The translations under genes were made by a program, and so were the position numbers. A DNA stretch of 64,000 nt, taken from assembly GCA_030015575.1 (NCBI GenBank), contig CM057347.1, forward strand, positions 409,852,248 through 409,916,247. Direction: 5' to 3'. This stretch comes from Agapanthus africanus (lineage: Eukaryota > Streptophyta > Magnoliopsida > Asparagales > Amaryllidaceae). Shown here one piece after another: positions 41,111 through 51,944 of the stretch. The notes below the pieces were generated by a model. That model worked only from the letters and a program-made list of their open reading frames with translations. It did not search any database and was not told where the DNA came from. Every line of letters begins with the position of its first letter. Positions within the stretch are counted from its first letter, which is position 1.

Positions 41111-43270
41111 TTCGGAAGATCTACTTACTCCTAATGGGTCTTACCTCTTTAGAAGTATCCAACAAGGCACATATTTTGTTGGAGTGCGTTGAGTCCAACT
41201 CGGATTTCATGGCATCCAACCATCTCTCGGAATTTACTACTCACTATGACCTGCTGATAATTAGTAGGATCATCATCAATCATGATGCAAACCTTCCTAT
41301 CACCGTCTACGAGGAAACCATAGTAACTCTCGGGTGGCTGAGGTCGCCTACTAGATCTGCGGAGTGGCTAAAATTTATTGGATACAATTGAATTCTCAGG
41401 TTCTACTAAATTTTCAGTAAATGTTTGTGGTTCCGGAATCTCTTCCAGTTCTACCATACTCTCACTAATTTCTTTTGCAAGAAATTCCTTTTCTAAAAAG
41501 CTGGTGTGTCGAGAACAAAACAACTTTTGATTCTCAACATGATAGAAGTTAAACCCTTGCGAATGCTTGGGATAATCCGCAAACTGCATATTACTGAAAC
41601 GTGCCTTGAGCTTGTCCGGATTCTGCTTTCAATATAAGCCGTACAACCCCATATCTTAACAAACGTAAGACATAGTCTCATTCCATTCTATATGTTATAT
41701 GGAATCGTAGGCACTGATTTAGATGGAACCTTATTCAATTAGTATGCAGCTGTTTCTAGTGCATACCCCAAAATAAAAGAGACAACTCAGCAATACTCAT
41801 CATAGAGCGCACCATTTCCATAGGGTGCGAGTCCTCCGCTCTGCTACTCCGTAGTGTTATGGTATATGCGGAGAAATAAGCTGAGAGAGGATCAAATTCT
41901 CTTTTAGACAACCACGGAATACCGAGCTTAAGTATTCACCTCCTCGATTATATCGAAGAATCTTGATACATTTTGTCCGTCTAGTCCTCTACTTCTTTCT
42001 TATACACTATTAATTTCTTAAAAACTTTGGACTTTTCGTTTCTACCAAAACACAAGTCCAAAACTAGAGAGCTCATCAGTGAACAAAATGAAGTATGAGT
42101 ATCCACCCCTTGAATGTGTAGATACCGGACCACATATATCACTATATATAAGTCCTCAGAGTACACTAACTCTTACTCTGTGTGTTGTAAATTGAGTACT
42201 GTATTTTGGTTAAAAATATTTATACCATCATTCAATACACCTTACCCAATCAACAATTGATCAAGGTAAATGTTCATAACATAATTTTCAAAATATGGTT
42301 ATGTCCTTTTTTATCTGATAAAGAGATGGATATTAATTTTAAAAAGGTAAGTTGGTGCATGACAACATTTATTCAAAACCAAAAGTTTGCCACTAGGCAA
42401 AAACATGTGATTTTCCTCAATAGCAACTTTTGCTCCGATTTTCGACTCTGAGAATCAAATCACTTTTTCTCAAAACTCTACTTCTTCTCAGCATCTATAA
42501 CACCTTACAGATATGAGATCTTGATCCGGTATCATATACTCAGAAAGTATAGTTAATTGAGAAAAAAGTTTTCAATTACCAACAAACTAAATGATGAAGC
42601 ATCTTTATGCTTCAAGAGGGTGTCCATGTATTCCCTGTAATGCCTCTTCCAATGCCCAAGATCACGATAGTAGTTGCAATCTCCATTCTCCTCATCTGCA
42701 ACTCCTTTTAATGTCTCTATGCCTTTCCTTCTTTACACCGTATTTAAGTTGGTTGATTTTCTTCTTTTCCTTCTTTCCAGCTTCAGCCTTAGATTTGGAA
42801 GAAAACTATCCAACAAATATAATTGGTGTATTCTCTTTATTGAAAGAGCTCTCAACTTGAGAGAAGGTGGAAGGGAGAGTCAGAAGGATTATATCAATAT
42901 ATAATTCATTCTCTAGAACGAAATCAGCGGCCATCCTCAACTGAAACAATTCTTCGAGGTCTCGTATCTAATTATATAAGATGACTCTCCATACAACAAA
43001 TTTGTATGGAGAAGAATAGACTAAATGTCCATCCTATCGTGTTGCCTTCGCAACTTCTTGCTTATAAAGGCTAACACGAGGCACTAGGCCAATATGCAAT
43101 CTTGGTTCCATTCTACATGGATCTCTGTATCTAATACAGAGGATTCTGGAGTCAATGAAAGGGAAGTAGGAGGGGTAAAGACATACATGTCCTGGTCATA
43201 AATTAGGGCAATCAAGACATTCCAAACCCATGCATTATAACAAGGTTCTGTTAATTTAGTTCTACAAGTT

Positions 43271-44706
43271 TTAGTTTAAGGTCAGTTATGGTCGCTGCCA
43301 AGAGAGAGAAAAGAAACACTCAGCGTGCACTCTTGCAAGATTAGATTGGTTTATTAATTTATCTAATCAGGATGACTTCCACTGTATAATTGAATTCTCC
43401 TTCAAATCTTAAAAAGAAAATTAGCCGGAATTATCAACACCCTACAAGTTCACTAACCAGTCGGTCAGGCCAGTGTCGGTACTAAGAGGGTGGCTTCCCA
43501 CGCTTTCGCACGGATCTAATTAAATAACCCCATTTCTTAGAGGCATAACCTCGTAAACACATTTCTAGACACCTACCGAGTTAGTTTATTACGAAAGAGA
43601 GATTCTCCCGAGAATAATTTTTACTCACACTGGGTATCGGGAGCCAACTATCATGGTATGACAACCTTGATAAAGGTCAACAAATCACCGCACACCATAG
43701 AAGATATGCAATCTCATTGTAAATTTCAATAATTGAAACTCTCGATATGGTTTTTACCCCTAACGCTTATGACCTTGACAAAGGTCAACAAACCATAAGT
43801 CAGTAGTCAAATTCAACCCGTCATTTCGTGATCAATTTAGATCCACCCGCATAACTCTTGACAAAAGTCAACAAGGCAACACGACTGTCTTAACCAATCT
43901 CATCATATGAGGAAGACAAGTATCACTTAGATACCGTACACTACGACTTGACCAAGGTCAACAAACGTAGCACGAATACTAGGTACTCTACTTATCTGAA
44001 ATGACGGAGGGTTACTGCTGGTTTTGAAGAAAACCTTTAACGTAGTGAACTTGATATCGTTGAAGGAACCGAGTGGTTTGAAAACTAAGTTGTTTTGAAA
44101 AATGGATTAGTTCCTACAACATCAAATTAGGTTTATTTTCTTTACATTAATCATATTAATGTAGTCTCATCATTTAGATAAAAAAAAATTTTTATCTAGT
44201 ATCCTACGTTTCACACCAAACACATGATATAAATTAAGATACAATGTTTTTATATGTCAATTGCAATCGCTACGGGGCATCAGGTCTTCACTATTAGATT
44301 AGATAACTAACAATAGGGCGGATGTAGAACTTTAGCAATTGTAAAGCATATAGAAACATTTCTAATATATATAGTCATCACAGGCAAGTAATTACATTAC
44401 AGGCATGCGGTAAACATCACAAAAAATGAAATAGTCAGATATACTAAGAATCTCGCGTTTTACTTGAGCCGCAAATGAAACGCGAGATTCCACAGTCGTG
44501 TAAGTATCCCATACATAACCAAACCAAAACCCATACAAGTACGGCGAGCTACCTGCCAATTCTAGAACTAGTCCAACCGGTCTCAACTCCTTGAGAGGGC
44601 AACCTCGCAATTCTAGAACCCGGCGGCCCTGGCACTTCTTCGCGGGGCAACCTATATTATATACATTACAAATAGGACTCGAAGGACCGAATAAAGAATA
44701 ATACAT
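43271..44706. other. Unassigned AT-rich intergenic/TE-derived stretch
   Basis: No credible coding sequence. Contains four palindromic TTGAC..GGTCAAC motifs (43667-43960), inverted repeats at about 44145-44205, and a 12-bp perfect stem-loop (44449-44489). It may be the 5' side of the copia relic plus other element debris. The 104-codon minus ORF at 44392-44706 has no recognisable family pattern. Confidence 0.5.
44449..44489. repeat. Perfect 12-bp stem-loop
   Basis: AATCTCGCGTTT (44449-44460) and its exact complement AAACGCGAGATT (44478-44489), with a 17-nt loop. Confidence 0.85.
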
Positions 44707-45146
44707 TGTTTATCGCCGAAAACGGGAGACGGAACCGCGTAGGATCGTCTTTCCTGAATTTGGGGGCAGATGCTATTTGGGTTTATCCGTCTACCTCTCC
44801 GAAGATGCCAAGTTGATTTATGGCATCGTGTATCGGAGGTTTGGACGGATGCGGCCGTTGTAGCAAACTTCGTCAGATTCCCCCTCGTTGTGAGGGGTTT
44901 TTGATTGTTGGGACACTTTTCCCTACAGGCGCAAGCCCCTACAGTTAATTACGTTACCGCATCGCGGTAATCACTTTCTCCTGCTCCAGAAAGTCACTTT
45001 GTGTCGTGTGTGTTTATTTTATTTTCGGTTGCCCGTGGATTGTATACGGAGACTAATTTATGTTGTCGCCCTAGGGCGTGGATTAGTCCAAATCCGTATA
45101 TTCTTAGATTTGGGTTTGGGTTGATTTAAGGATCGTTAATCTCGTT
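44707..45146 (-). repeat. U5 end of the second Tat LTR
   Basis: Starts with the LTR terminus (TGTTTATCGCC on the plus strand, i.e. an LTR ending in ...AAACA) and contains the inverse of the U5 hairpins (about 44925-44950). It breaks off at ATCTCGTT where another LTR begins at 45147; its continuation is at about 47820. Confidence 0.7.
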
Positions 45147-47819
45147 TGTTTACCGCGGAAAGTCGGGAAAGACGAACGTCTTGCCTGCATTTGGGGGCAA
45201 ACGCTATTTGGTTTTATCTGTCCATCTCTCCAAAAATGCCAAGTTGATTTATGGCACCGTGTATCGGAGGTTTGGACAGATGCGGCCGTTGTAGCAGACT
45301 TCGTCAGAACCCCCCTCATTTGCGAGGGTTTTTTTATTGTGGGGACGCTCTTCCCTGCAGGCGCAAGCCCCTGCAGTTAATTACGTTACCGCATCGTGGT
45401 AACCACTTTCTCCTGCTCCAGAAGGTCACTTCGTGTCATGTGTGTTTGTTTTATTTTTGGTTGTCCGTGGATTGTATACGAAGAGTAATTTGTGTTGTCG
45501 CCCGTAGGGCGTGGATTAGTCCAAATCCGTATTTTCTTAGATTTGGGTTTGGTTTGATTTAAGGATTGTTAACCTTGTTTGAGATTAAGATCGACTTAAA
45601 TATTTGTTAAGGATACGTTAATCCGATATTAGACTAAGATCCACTTAACATGGGTTCAGGATCATCTTTGATCCAACGAAAGAGCATTCGGGCTCTATTG
45701 CTTTAGTTTAAGGACGTTACGGTCCATAGATTACTATTTTTGGTATGAGGGTTTAGTTTAGGGACGTTGCGGTCTACAGCTAGTTTAAGGACATTACGGT
45801 CCATAGGGGTATGCTCATGGGCTTGGAAGTGCGTCCAAGAGCTGTTGGTTGTCGGGACCCTCCACCTCTCTGACATCGTTGAAGAATTACAACGACATGT
45901 ATCAGAGGTATGGAGAGATGTACCCTTGAACCGAACTCCAGATTGAAGGGAGGGACCATGGTGGAACGAACATCATTTTAGATGTCATGTGTCAGGAGAT
46001 CATTGGTCATCTTTGGAACTAAGATCGATTTGGGGAGACCTGAGTATAGGAGGACTCGGTTGATTGATGGTCAAAAGGTTTTGGCTTCGGGAGACTTGGC
46101 TAATTTGGGCTAAGTTTGGCCTCTCACAGTGTTACACACTGATATTTGCTTGGCGCTCACGTGCTCCCACTTGAGGCTCTAAAGCAATATTAAACACTGC
46201 AATCTGGAGCGCTCACGTGTGGCACGTGAGGCACCCGAGAGTTGGTGTGATATCCTTGGGTTCAAATCCCCGTCTATACATATAAGTGTTAAACACTTAA
46301 ATCTCGTGGCCGTCACGTGTGGACACGTGAGGCGCCCCAGAGTTGGGCACTGATTCTTTATGTTTATTCCCTTTTTCTTTTAAAAGCGATAAGCACTATT
46401 GAGGGTCGCGTGGGATCACGTGAGGCGCCCTAGAATGGGAATTGTCTTTGGATTTATCCCTCTTTTTCTTTTGAAAGTGCTAAGCACTATTAGAGGGTCA
46501 CGTGGGATCACGTAAGACGCCCCAAAATGGGAACCGTCTTTGGAATTTCCCCCCTTTTCATATGAGTGTTGAACAACTGTTTGGGGGTCACGTGGGAGCA
46601 CGTGAGGTGCCCTAAAACGGGGACTGTCATTGGGTTTATTCCCTTTTCCTTTTGAAAGTGCTAAGCACTATTAGGGGGATCACATGGAATCACGTGGCTC
46701 GATCTCAGTCGTTTTTTTTATGCAGGGTTAAATCCTAGTTTTGTCAGAGGAATTAAATTCCTATATCTTTTGGAAGAATTAAATCATCAAACTTAGTTAT
46801 TTCCTCTAAGTTTTGGAACTGCATGACAGAATCTCCCCGATGAGAATTAAATTCTCAACTTATGGGGAGATCTGCTTCTGCAGACCTCAACCAGAGGAAG
46901 AACTAAGTTCTTGTTTGGAAGAAACTCTTGTATGAGGAGATAAAATGATCTCTAGGTCCTTTTTTCTTACCTAGGGTTTCTTTTCTTCAAAGAGAACTCC
47001 TCCTCTCTTTTTTTTCTCAAATCTTATGGGGGTCTCCTCTTTTTTCTTTTCAGTCTCGAGTCCTTTATATAGTAGAGGCAAGTTTGTTGATTTAGTTAAG
47101 GAAATCTCTCATTGAGAGATTTTTTAATTGATTCGGGGATTTTATCCGCCATTGGATTTTTGATCCAGGGACTTTTGTTTTACAAAAGATATTTTTCATG
47201 TTTTTAACAAGATCGGGAAAATATTTTCCCATACAAAGTTTATTCTGTAGCTTGGTGATTTTTAATCACCATTGGATTTTTAATCTAACGGTGCTCTGTT
47301 TTACAAAGCATAATCTTTCTTGTTTAGAAAGATTGGGGAAATATTTTTCCATACAGAGCTTATTCTGTAGCTTGGTGATTTTCAATCACCATTGGATCTT
47401 TAATCCAACGGTGCTCTGTTTTACAGAGCGTAATCTTTCTTGTTTAGAAAGATTCAAGGAAATATTTTCCAAATAAGGTTTTGATCCCTCTAATTTAGAA
47501 TTTAATTCTATCGGCTCAGAAGGCATTAGGAACCCTCACGTGTAGAACGTGACCCATAGCATTAAACCGGTTTGCTTATATGCAACAGTCCCAGAAAAAG
47601 CATCATGTGTTGGCACGTGAGCTTTTCTGGCCTGTTATTTGTTTTAGGAAGGCGCCTATATACTTTGTATATAGATGCTCACATGCCTTCACGTGAGGCT
47701 CAATTTCAACCTTATTTGGTGAGCGTAATGCCTATAATCTTTGCTCCAAGGCGCATCATGTGTGGGCACGTGATGCTCCATTTGGGGAATTTTTTTCATC
47801 GTTTTTTGTTCATTATTTA
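45147..47819 (-). mobile_element. Tat-family LTR inserted within the second Tat LTR
   Basis: Begins with its own U5 terminus TGTTTACCGCGG and continues through R into U3, with its own TATA (about 47055). It is flanked by TCGTT (45142-45146) and TTGTT (47820-47824), and the host LTR reads on across it. It lacks a canonical CA-type end at 47819, so it may be an end-truncated solo LTR or a rearranged copy rather than a clean insertion. The ORF at 47198-47476 is repeat-derived. Confidence 0.55.
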
Positions 47820-50366
47820 TTGTTTGAGATTAAGATCAATTTAAACGTTTGTTGAGGATACGTTAGTCTAGTTTTAGGCTAAGATCTACTCAACAGGATT
47901 TTGGGAGCATTCAGACCCAACAAAAGAGCATTTGGGGCTCCATTGTGTTAGTTTAAGGACGTTGCGGTCCGTTGCTAGTTTAAGGACATTGCGATCCATT
48001 GCTAGTTTAAGGACGCTGAGATCCGTTGTAGAATGTGCCCGTCAATTTGGGAGTGCACAAAGAGTTGTTGGTTATCGGGATCCCCCACCTTTCTGAAGAC
48101 GCTGAAGAATTACAACGACATGTATCAGAGGTGTGAGAATGTACCCTTGAACCAATGTCTGTTGGGAGATCTGTAGTCGTGTTTGGGACTAAGATCGATT
48201 TGGAAAATGATGAGCTCATGAGCTCGGTTGATCTGAATTAGGGATTTGGTCAACTCAGACTCAACCCACTCAGTCTTTGAATAAAGTGTTAAGCACTTGC
48301 TTGGGCTCAGTCCCTTTTCTGTGCAAATAATGCTGAGCATTCATATGGGTTCTGACACTCATACTTTGCTTTACTTTTCCCTCTCTTTTTTTTGTTCTTT
48401 TATTTTTATGGAGTACTAAACACTCTTTATGGTGCCCATGTTCGGGGCACGTGAGGCGCTTGGCGCTGAGCGCCAACCACTGAGTGCTAGGCACTCCTTA
48501 TTGAGCAGCGCCTACGTGAGGGCCACGTGAGGCGCTTGGTGCTGAGCGCCAACCATTGAGTGTTAAGCACTCTTTATTGAGCAGTGCCCACGTGAGGGAC
48601 ACGTGAGGCGCTTGGCATTGAGCGCCAATCATTGAGTGCTAAGCACTCTTTATTGAGCAGCGCCCACGTGAGGGACACGTGAGGCGCTTGGCGCTGAGCG
48701 CCAACCATTAAGTGCTAAACACTCTTTATTGAGCAGCGCGCACGTGAGTGACACATGAGACGCTTGGCGCTGAATGCTAACCATTGAGTGCTAAGCACTC
48801 TTTATTGAGCAACGCCCACGTGAGGGACCCGTGAGGCGCTTGGCACTAGGTTTTCTTTGTGTATTCTGTTCTGAAGAGTCCAATTCTCTGTTCTTTTCTG
48901 GATCTTTGATCCCCAAGAACAAGTTCATCCCCATGAGAATTAAATTCTCATTGGTGGGAGACTTGTCTCATGGATCTCAGATTCAGGGAAAGAACTAAGT
49001 TCTTTTATGAGGGTTAAACCCTTGGATATGCAGATGAGATGCTCTGATCTCTATTATTATTTTTATTTACCTCGAAGAGAAGTATTCTTCTTTCTTCCCT
49101 CTTAAAGCTTTCTTCTTGCTTGCTCTAAAGCTTATGGGGGGTTTCTCTCTACAAGACTTGAAGTCTTGGGTCCTTTATATAGTAGATGCACATCTGTTGA
49201 TTTAGTTAAAGAAATCTCTCGTTGAGAGATCCTGATTGATTTGGGGATTTTATCCACCATTGGATCTTTGATCCAAGGACTTCTGTTTTACAGAAGATAT
49301 TTTCTTGTTTTTAACAAGATTGGGGAAATATTTTCCCATACAGAATTTTTTCTGTATATGGGTGATTTTTAATCACCATTGGATTTTTAATCAATGGCAC
49401 TCTGTTTTACAGAGAGTAATTTTTCTTGTTTAGAAAGATTTGAGGAATATTTCCTCAACAAAATTTACTTTTGTATTTTGATGATTTATCATCTCCGTTG
49501 GATCTTTGATCCAATGGCTCTGTTTAATAGAGAGCTTTTAGTTCTGGCGCTGGCGCCCTCATGCGAGGCACGTGAGGCACTGCCTCAGAGTTTTTAACTC
49601 TTGGCGCTGGCACCCTCGTGCAAGGCACGTGGGGCGCTGCCTCAGAGTTTTTTTAACTCTTGGCGCTGCCTTTCAAATTTTGAATAGAGCTTTGCTCTTT
49701 TATTTGTGAAACAAATGCCCCCCCCCCCCGTTGCGCTCACGTGGCTCACACGTGAGTGCAGCGGTGGCATCTTTTCCACCGTTGGATTTTCTTGGAAGTT
49801 GAATCGACTTCCTGTGCCTATAAGTAGGGACTTTGGCCCTTGAGATGACTGTTATTCATCTTCTCTTGTTCTTCTTTTTACTGAGAATTTAATTCTCCTT
49901 CCAGAGCTTAGATCTCTGCCCAAAGAAATCTCTTTTAGAGTTAGAACTCTGCCCAAAAAATTGGTAAGGATCATAATCAAACCCCTTAACAGAGTTTTGC
50001 TCTTCTTAGATCGTAGATCTTAAGATGTATTTTAGGGTTGCTTAACCCATCATCTTCCATGAAGAACTCTTAGAGTTTGTTTTGCAGATCTTAAAGATCT
50101 TGGGGTTTTACCCTGTTAAAAAGCTTTGCTTTTGAGGGTTCTGGTAGATTATCCCATTGTTTTTTTTACAGAGCATAGCTCTTAGAAATTTTTAGGGGAA
50201 TTTTATTCCCCTCTTAATTAAAGTTGACAGATGCGAAATCTGTTTACAGAGCACAGTTCTCGAGGGAGTTTAACTCTTTAGCCCAATGAGGTTTCACATT
50301 AAATGAGAATCCTCTTAGGATTTCATTCTTAATGAGTAACTGCCCCATCAATGATGGGACGTCAAC
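47820..50366 (-). repeat. Remainder (R and U3) of the second Tat LTR
   Basis: Resumes with GTTTGAGATTAAGATC, the point where 44707-45146 stopped. Contains a 76-bp G-box repeat array (48430-48846), TATA-like sites (about 49177-49184 and 49830-49837, reading minus), and U3 rich in short palindromes ending near the hairpin at about 50342-50358. The terminus at 50366 is approximate. Confidence 0.7.
48430..48846 (-). repeat. 76-bp tandem array with paired G-boxes
   Basis: Six units of 75-76 bp. Each holds CCCACGTGAGGGACACGTGA-type sequence with two CACGTG (or near) sites, followed by GGCGCTTGGCGCTGAGCGCC. Right-hand G-box positions are near 48449, 48524, 48600, 48676, 48752 (CACATG) and 48828 (CCCGTG), so the last units are degenerating. 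Confidence 0.85.
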
Positions 50367-50436
50367 ACTGTTTTTATTTTAGACTCTTAGAGTCTTGATA
50401 TTTAATTGCTAATTTTTTATTGAATTTTCTTTCCAG

Positions 50437-50802
50437 ATACTATTGGCTGCTTATCTGTATGATCTTGATGAGATTATCTCCTATGATGACATTCGCGTCC
50501 AAGGCCGCTGTCAAGACCAGGAGTTTACGGATGCCCAATGCGCTGAGGTGATGCGTCGCTTCGATAAATACAACGGTCGACTACTCCCCCGTCGTTCCGC
50601 TCTTTTGAAAATTATCGTGGAGGCGATTTGGGAAGCACTTCCTGAATTTAACGAGGCTATGCCGCTTGAGGTACTTGATGATGCCGAAGAAAAGGTGCAC
50701 TCAGTATATCTGATGGGCCTGATCTCGAAGAGGCGGCGAGATGGTCTTGTCGATATTTTGCATCAGGTTTTCCAACAGACGGCGATAATCTCCTCCTACT
50801 AG
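50437..50802 (+). CDS. Antisense ORF A of the second Tat element (likely exon)
   Basis: Open from a good splice-acceptor context (TTTTCTTTCCAG|ATACTATTGG) to TAG 50802, with no ATG at its start, so it is best read as an internal or terminal exon. About 121 codons, containing EFTDAQCAEVMRRFDKYNG and LDDAEEKVHSVYLMGLISKR. It resembles ORF B (51411-51944) in the same order of motifs, so the two are paralogous modules. It sits where the first Tat element carries its PMD gene, but I see no PMD here. Function unknown. Confidence 0.55.
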   Translation: MLLAAYLYDLDEIISYDDIRVQGRCQDQEFTDAQCAEVMRRFDKYNGRLLPRRSALLKIIVEAIWEALPEFNEAMPLEVLDDAEEKVHSVYLMGLISKRRRDGLVDILHQVFQQTAIISSY

Positions 50803-51410
50803 AGGATGGACGATATCAGCGGGAATCCCGACGCTTGCATTCGTAAGAAAATGCATAAGAAAATGGTCATAGAAGCCAGAAGCATTTTACTCGGACTTGC
50901 TTCCGAATTCTTAAATCCATGCCCCGGATTCAGTGTCTTGCCATTGTAAACATTTTGAAGATATTTTTGCTTTGTTGTTATCACTGATGTATAAATTTTC
51001 TCAAGTATGAATGGCAAAATTTCTCTTTCTTTTATACCACTGCTCATAGGTGCCTTATATGAAGTAGTAGTTACTTGTATATAAAATGCTGGGGCCCCCA
51101 TGTTATGCGTGCAAGGCACGTGAGGCGCTGCCTCAGAGTTTTTAACTTCCGGCGCTGGTGCCCTCATGCAAGGCACGTGAGGCGCCACCTCATTACTGAA
51201 GGTGTATTTTCACCTTCTTTCTCTGCTTCCTATGGGTCAAATATTTTGTTCCCCATGCCCTTTTTCCGGCCTTGGAAATAGTTCCACCATGCACAAAATT
51301 TTCCGTGTGTAGATTTGAACGTTTCTCTTTATAACCCGAAGCTATGTCTTCCTTCTTCTCTTCAATGAGAAACCCATTTCTACTAACAAAACTCAAGCAA
51401 ACCAAGAGCT

Positions 51411-51944
51411 ATGGCTTGCAATCGTCCTCACGCTTGTCGGCAACTATGGGAGGCGCCCATCGAGGTAACGATTCCCCACTTTGCTACATGGCTAGTAGAC
51501 CCTCTTCTTACCGATGCTCAGTGTGACGCGGTGATGTATGAGCTCCTGACCCGTAGGGGCTCTCCTCCTCCTATGGGCTCCATTTGGCTCCGGATGATAT
51601 TTTTATCCGTGCTTGCCGACACCCCTCCTCATCTGGCAGAGATGACTCCGGCGATTCTCGATGCGGCGGAGGATAAGATCGAGTGCTTTCACAAGGCGGG
51701 TTTGATTACCCAGTCTATGAGGGATCGATCAGTTCAGCTGCTAAGCCAAATACGAGCTCAACGGGTTATCATGTCTGCCTTCACTGACGAGCACGGTGCT
51801 AATCGATGGGGAGCAACTTCTCGCAAAGACCGCCGCTTCAACATGGTGGAGAGGGCAGAGAGGGAATTGGAGAACTTTGTATTTTGTTTTGTCAACCCAT
51901 GTATCTCTGATCCCATATTTGGTGATCTCTTCCCCGTAGAGTAG
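51411..51944 (+). CDS. Antisense ORF B of the second Tat element
   Basis: 177 codons from ATG 51411 (MACNRPHACRQLW) to TAG. It shares the module LLTDAQCDAVMYELLTRRG ... ILDAAEDKIECFHKAGLITQ with ORF A, and ends in a basic plus acidic-aromatic tail. Predominantly helical by composition. No family recognised. The sequence just upstream (51095-51190) is LTR-like G-box repeat, which may act as its promoter region. Confidence 0.6.
   Translation: MACNRPHACRQLWEAPIEVTIPHFATWLVDPLLTDAQCDAVMYELLTRRGSPPPMGSIWLRMIFLSVLADTPPHLAEMTPAILDAAEDKIECFHKAGLITQSMRDRSVQLLSQIRAQRVIMSAFTDEHGANRWGATSRKDRRFNMVERAERELENFVFCFVNPCISDPIFGDLFPVE

Larger units (their letters stand above)
38669..43270 (-). pseudogene. Ty1/copia polyprotein relic
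   Basis: Heavily decayed gag-pol on the minus strand. From right to left: Gag sequence (about 42600-43000) with ELYIDIILLTLPSTFSQ, then a zinc-knuckle remnant CNYYRDLGHWKRHY; integrase core remnant (about 41980-42170) with SKVFKKLIVYKKEVE; the post-integrase linker (41368-41589, SFLEKEFLAKEIS); RT (40703-41100); YVDD block (about 39280-39370); and RNase H end (about 38780-38890, VVVDPLTKVV). Stops and frameshifts throughout. The left edge is the insertion point of the Tat element. I cannot place its LTRs confidently. Confidence 0.8.

Noticed and set aside
44392-44706. 104-codon minus-strand ORF
   Set aside because: Spans the stem-loop and shows no recognisable domain.
47198-47476. 92-codon ORF with internal repeats
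   Set aside because: Translation of duplicated LTR sequence.
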